DNA from: Clostridium sp. CAG:632
GTDB taxonomy: Bacteria > Bacillota > Clostridia > Lachnospirales > Lachnospiraceae
Length of the DNA: 9,018 bases
Direction of reading: 5' to 3'
NCBI GenBank assembly: GCA_000431515.1
Contig: HF991357.1
Location: 1 to 9,018 of the forward strand
Position 1 is the stretch's first letter, and each line of letters starts with the position of its first letter. The notes under the pieces are model-generated. The model was given only the letters and a program-made list of their open reading frames with translations, did not search any database and was not told the origin of the DNA. Shown one piece after another: positions 5,753 through 9,018 of the stretch. The position numbers were made by a program, and so were the translations under genes.

Positions 5753-7699
5753 ATGGCAAAGAAACCTTATTACATCACAACTGCGATTGCCTATACATCA
5801 GGCAAGCCGCACATTGGAAACACGTATGAAATCGTACTGGCAGACAGTATTGCGCGGTACAAGAGATTTTTAGGCTATGATGTACGGTTCCAGACCGGTA
5901 CCGATGAGCATGGTCAGAAGATCGAGCTGAAGGCAGCAGAAGCAGGCGTTACCCCGAAGGAGTTCGTAGACAAGACTGCCGGTGAGATCAAGAGAATCTG
6001 GGATCTGATGAATACTTCCTATGATAAGTTCATTCGTACTACCGATGAGGATCATGAGAAGCAGGTTCAGAAGATTTTTAAGAAATTATATGAAAAAGGT
6101 GATATTTATAAAGGTGAGTATGAGGGTATGTATTGTACACCTTGTGAGTCTTTCTTTACCAGCTCCCAGTTGATCGACGGCAAGTGTCCGGACTGTGGCA
6201 GAGAGTGCCAGCCGGCGAAGGAAGAGGCATACTTCTTTAAACTCAGCAAATACACCGACAAGCTGATCCAGCACATTAACGCTCATCCGGAGTTCATTCA
6301 GCCAGAGGCAAGAAAGAACGAGATGATGAATAACTTCCTGCTTCCGGGACTGCAGGATCTGTGTGTATCTAGAACCTCCTTTAAGTGGGGCATCCCGGTT
6401 GATTTTGATGACAAGCATGTCATTTATGTATGGATCGATGCATTAACGAACTACATTACCGGCCTTGGCTATGATGTAGACGGCAACAGTGATCCGTTAT
6501 TTAAGAAGTACTGGCCGGCAGATCTGCATCTGATCGGAAAGGATATTTTACGATTCCATACCATTTACTGGCCAATCATGCTGATGGCATTAGACCTTCC
6601 GCTTCCGAAGCAGGTATTCGGTCATCCATGGCTGATCCAGAGTGACGGAAAGATGAGCAAGTCCAAGGGAAATGTGATCTATGCAGATGATCTGGTAGAT
6701 ATGTTTGGTGTTGATGCAGTCCGCTATTTCCTGCTTCATGAGATGCCGTTTGAGAATGATGGTGTGATCTCATGGGAGCTGATCGTAGAGCGTATGAACT
6801 CTGATCTGGCCAATACGTTAGGAAATCTGGTGAACCGGACCATTTCCATGTCCAATAAATACTTCGGCGGTATCGTTTACAATTCAGAGGTTTCAGAACC
6901 GGTAGACGAGGAGCTGAAGAAGCTGGCACTGGAGACTCCGTTAAAGGTAACAAAGGCAATGGAGAAGCTTCGGGTTGCAGATGCGATTACAGAGATATTC
7001 ACACTCTTTAAGAGATGTAACAAATACATTGATGAGACCATGCCTTGGGTACTGGCAAAGGATGAGGCATCCCGTGGCAGACTGGAGACCGTTCTTTACA
7101 ATCTGGTTGAGAGTATCACCATTGGTGCTGTATTGTTAAAGTCCTTCATGCCGGAGACTGCAGAGAAGATCTTAAAGCAGTTAAATACAACCGATCGTGA
7201 GTGCGATCAGCTGGGAAGCTTTGGTATGTATCCGAATAACAATAAGGTAACCGAGAATCCGGAGATTTTATTTGCCCGTTTGGATGTGAATGAGGTTCTG
7301 GAGGAGCTGGAGCGCCGGAAGGAAGAAGCGAAATTAAATCAGTACGGTCCAGGCATTGATGTTGAGCAGAAGGAAGAGATCGACATTGATCTGTTTGACA
7401 AGGTACAGTTACGGATGGGACAGATCATTGCCTGTGAAGAGGTAAAGAAGTCCAAGAAGCTGTTATGCTCACAGGTTAAGATCGGCAGCGAGATCCGTCA
7501 GATCGTATCCGGTATCAAGTCACAGTACTCACCGGAAGAGATGGTAGGTAAGAAGGTCGTTGTAGTAACGAACTTAAAGCCGGCAACACTGGCAGGAGTA
7601 AAATCAGAGGGCATGCTTCTGTGTGCAGAGGATGAGAACGGAAATCTTTCTCTGCTGACATCCGAGAAGGAGATGCCGCACGGAGCAGAGATCCGTTAA
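5753..7699 (+). CDS. metG: Methionine--tRNA ligase with C-terminal tRNA-binding domain
   Basis: A 648-residue class I aminoacyl-tRNA synthetase that charges tRNA(Met) in the cytoplasm. The first half is the catalytic Rossmann domain with the HIGH-type signature HIGN at residues 20-23 and KMSKS at 300-304. The inserted zinc-binding knuckle has Cys128, Cys131, Cys145 and Cys148 (CTPC and CPDC). The alpha-helical anticodon-binding domain covers about 350-510. A charged linker leads to a Trbp111/EMAP-II-like tRNA-binding OB-fold at about 545-648, including VSGIKSQYSPEEMVGKKVVV and NLKPATLAGVKSEGM. Length and domain order are normal for Firmicutes MetRS. GGAGGAG at 5741-5747 supports the start. 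It is driven by a consensus promoter through a structured leader with T-box-like Stem I, which suggests control by uncharged tRNA(Met). Confidence 0.97.
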   Translation: MAKKPYYITTAIAYTSGKPHIGNTYEIVLADSIARYKRFLGYDVRFQTGTDEHGQKIELKAAEAGVTPKEFVDKTAGEIKRIWDLMNTSYDKFIRTTDEDHEKQVQKIFKKLYEKGDIYKGEYEGMYCTPCESFFTSSQLIDGKCPDCGRECQPAKEEAYFFKLSKYTDKLIQHINAHPEFIQPEARKNEMMNNFLLPGLQDLCVSRTSFKWGIPVDFDDKHVIYVWIDALTNYITGLGYDVDGNSDPLFKKYWPADLHLIGKDILRFHTIYWPIMLMALDLPLPKQVFGHPWLIQSDGKMSKSKGNVIYADDLVDMFGVDAVRYFLLHEMPFENDGVISWELIVERMNSDLANTLGNLVNRTISMSNKYFGGIVYNSEVSEPVDEELKKLALETPLKVTKAMEKLRVADAITEIFTLFKRCNKYIDETMPWVLAKDEASRGRLETVLYNLVESITIGAVLLKSFMPETAEKILKQLNTTDRECDQLGSFGMYPNNNKVTENPEILFARLDVNEVLEELERRKEEAKLNQYGPGIDVEQKEEIDIDLFDKVQLRMGQIIACEEVKKSKKLLCSQVKIGSEIRQIVSGIKSQYSPEEMVGKKVVVVTNLKPATLAGVKSEGMLLCAEDENGNLSLLTSEKEMPHGAEIR

Positions 7700-7716
7700 C
7701 AGAATTTGAAGAAAGG

Positions 7717-7756
7717 AATGACCGCATATCAGGAATGGTGTGCGGTCATTTATAAA
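7717..7756 (+). terminator. Hairpin after metG, probable terminator
   Basis: AATGACCGCA at 7717-7726 pairs perfectly with TGCGGTCATT at 7741-7750 around a 14-base loop, 18 bases after the metG stop. The T run is weak (TTTAT), so some read-through into the next gene is likely; no clear separate promoter is seen for that gene. Confidence 0.6.
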
Positions 7757-7784
7757 ACCGGTAGAAAAGCAGGAGATAAAGGTT

Positions 7785-8264
7785 ATGTGGCAGTATTTAC
7801 AATATGTATTATCCGCAGCACTTACGCTGGGATTTGTGACGATCGGGATCATCAGTTGTGTGGTTTTGCACCGGCAGAAGGGCATTCTGGTGGAAAGCCG
7901 GCTGGGACAATCCAGCAGTGTATCGGAGATCATCAATGTCAATGTGGCGCTGGTGGGAATCGCCATGTCTGTCTGGTTCCGGTATTACATATTTGTGCCA
8001 CCGCTCCTGATGTATATCTTCTTTATTGTCATAACGACTCGAATCCGCAGTGGACTTTCCGAAGAAGGCATGTTTGTGGGATTAACTTTTATTGACTGGG
8101 AGCATATTGAAGGTTATAAATTCGTAAATGACAACATAAATACAATAAAGGTGAAGCTGCGCGCCAATAAGCGTCAGTACATTATTGAATGCGAGAAGGA
8201 CCGGCAGGAAGAAGTGGAGAATCTGGTCCGCAGAAAGTTAAAAGAGATTCCGGGAAATAATTGA
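7785..8264 (+). CDS. Predicted membrane protein, 159 residues, possibly DUF5673-like
   Basis: I set the start at the ATG at 7785, with AGGAG at 7771-7775 nine bases upstream. The same frame extends upstream to a GTG at 7740, but that would begin inside the hairpin after metG. The protein has a hydrophobic N-terminal half with likely membrane segments at residues about 5-28, 49-64 and 67-85. A soluble, charged tail of about 74 residues follows (RSGLSEEGMFVGL, then FIDWEHIEGYKF, ending in a Lys/Glu-rich helix). The glycine, the DWEHIEGY pattern and the final helix recall the DUF5673 tail found in many Clostridia; I offer this only as a possible match. The function is unknown. Its stop codon lies inside the -35 of the pyrB promoter. 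Confidence 0.8.
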   Translation: MWQYLQYVLSAALTLGFVTIGIISCVVLHRQKGILVESRLGQSSSVSEIINVNVALVGIAMSVWFRYYIFVPPLLMYIFFIVITTRIRSGLSEEGMFVGLTFIDWEHIEGYKFVNDNINTIKVKLRANKRQYIIECEKDRQEEVENLVRRKLKEIPGNN

Positions 8265-8289
8265 CACAGGAAGGGTGGAAGTTTATACT
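8261..8289 (+). promoter_or_regulatory. Consensus sigma-A promoter for pyrB
   Basis: TTGACA at 8261-8266, a 17-base spacer, and TATACT at 8284-8289, the same hexamers as at metG. The -35 contains the TGA stop of the upstream gene. The expected leader is only about 33 bases, too short for a PyrR attenuator. Confidence 0.85.
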
Positions 8290-8328
8290 GTTGAAGGATA
8301 AAAACAGATGAAAGTACGGAGGTGCATT

Positions 8329-9018
8329 ATGCGACATTTGATTGATCCAATGGATTTAAGCGTACAGGAAATTGAGAAGCTGTTGGCACTGGCCAATGAC
8401 ATTATCGAACATAAAGAAAAATATAGTGAGGTATGTAAGGGCAAGAAGCTTGCAACCTTATTTTTTGAACCAAGTACAAGAACCCGGTTGAGCTTTGAAG
8501 CGGCTATGATAGAGTTAGGTGGCAATGTACTTGGTTTTTCTTCGGCCGATTCGTCTTCGGCAACGAAGGGAGAAAGCGTTCATGATACGGTTCAGGTCGT
8601 AGGCTGCTATGCGGATATTATTGCAATGCGGCATCCGAAGGAGGGAGCACCGTTGCTCGCATCCTTAAAGTCACCGGTGCCGATCATTAATGCGGGAGAC
8701 GGCGGACATGCACATCCGACACAGACTCTGACGGATCTGTTAACGATTCAGCGGGAGAAGGGAAGACTGGAGAACTTCACGATTGGTTTCTGCGGCGATC
8801 TGAAATTCGGCAGAACCGTACATTCCCTGATCAAGGCATTGTCCCGGTATCAGAATATCCGTTACATTCTGATCTCTCCGCAGGAGCTGCAGGTACCGGA
8901 TTATATCCGGGAGGAAGTATTTGAGGAAAACAATATCCCATATGAGCAGGTAGAGAGTATGGAGGATGTGATCGGAGATCTGGATATTTTATACATGACC
9001 CGTGTTCAGAAAGAGCGG
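8329..9018 (+). CDS. pyrB: Aspartate carbamoyltransferase catalytic subunit, N-terminal 230 residues (cut by the window edge)
   Basis: This frame is open to the right edge, giving about three quarters of a roughly 305-residue enzyme. It joins carbamoyl phosphate and L-aspartate to make carbamoyl aspartate in pyrimidine synthesis. Visible active-site elements are the carbamoyl-phosphate loop STRTR (residues 49-53) in FEPSTRTRLSFEAAM, the SSATKGES loop (76-83) with Lys80, the MRHP segment (100-103), and HAHPTQTLTDL with His129 and Gln132. GFCGDLKFGRTVHSL (153-167) begins the aspartate domain. I chose the ATG at 8329 for its GGAGGTG ribosome site (8318-8324) and because MRHLIDPMDLS is the usual type of start. 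An in-frame ATG at 8308 would add seven residues but would place the ribosome site inside the gene. The absence of an attenuator in the leader separates it from PyrR-controlled operons. Confidence 0.96.
   Translation, partial: MRHLIDPMDLSVQEIEKLLALANDIIEHKEKYSEVCKGKKLATLFFEPSTRTRLSFEAAMIELGGNVLGFSSADSSSATKGESVHDTVQVVGCYADIIAMRHPKEGAPLLASLKSPVPIINAGDGGHAHPTQTLTDLLTIQREKGRLENFTIGFCGDLKFGRTVHSLIKALSRYQNIRYILISPQELQVPDYIREEVFEENNIPYEQVESMEDVIGDLDILYMTRVQKER

Noticed and set aside
6576..6959. Open frame of 127 codons on the minus strand inside metG
   Set aside because: Antisense to conserved MetRS coding sequence, with no recognisable domain; shadow frame.
7706..8095. Plus-strand frame of 129 codons overlapping the membrane protein gene
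   Set aside because: It starts inside the 5' arm region of the post-metG hairpin, is rich in Cys and His as expected from a frame shift of the real gene, and loses to the frame with the membrane helices and ribosome site at 7771.
8290..8328. PyrR attenuator in front of pyrB
   Set aside because: The region between the -10 and the start codon is under 40 bases and holds no hairpin or PyrR-type loop.
8283..8525. Minus-strand frame of 80 codons at the start of pyrB
   Set aside because: It is antisense to the conserved pyrB start and its promoter; no support as a gene.
1..9018. Mobile elements, CRISPR arrays, tRNA or rRNA genes
   Set aside because: I saw no transposase or integrase, no regularly spaced repeats, and no tRNA cloverleaf or rRNA sequence; the longest exact tandem repeat noticed is the 12-bp pair at 3593-3616.

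Overview
The window looks like a chromosomal segment from a spore-forming, low-to-medium GC member of the Clostridia, most likely Lachnospiraceae. The evidence is the spmA-spmB pair, strong AGGAGG-type ribosome sites, sigma-A promoters, a T-box-like leader on a methionyl-tRNA synthetase gene, and a clostridial type of small helix-turn-helix protein. The genus cannot be told from the sequence alone.

Layout. Bases 1-885 hold the 3' end of spmA and all of spmB (ATGA overlap), spore maturation membrane proteins. Bases 933-1646 hold two small genes: a 52-residue acidic protein of unknown role behind a clear extended -10 promoter, and a 149-residue protein with a helix-turn-helix-like domain. A perfect 10-bp hairpin at 1671-1703 separates this group from a convergent minus-strand gene (1724-3514) for a secreted lipoprotein of the DUF885 family, which has metallopeptidase-like motifs. 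Bases 3515-3737 are a divergent promoter region with a tandem 12-bp repeat, two copies of a GCATATG palindrome and a 10-codon upstream reading frame. Next come two translationally coupled dehydrogenase genes: a short-chain dehydrogenase with an insertion in its cofactor loop, and a ketopantoate-reductase-like protein.

Bases 5486-5752 are a noncoding leader in front of metG. It has a consensus promoter and a full set of T-box Stem I landmarks with an ATG (methionine) specifier. A long hairpin followed by TTTT comes next, but I could not find the canonical T-box sequence that binds the tRNA 3' end. metG (5753-7699) is full length with its C-terminal tRNA-binding domain. After a hairpin comes a 159-residue membrane protein, then a consensus promoter, and then pyrB (aspartate carbamoyltransferase), which runs off the right edge.

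Most genes are housekeeping or sporulation genes in ordinary order. The parts most worth a second look are the metG leader, the divergent region at 3515-3737, and the oxidoreductase pair. I see no mobile element, CRISPR array, tRNA or rRNA gene.
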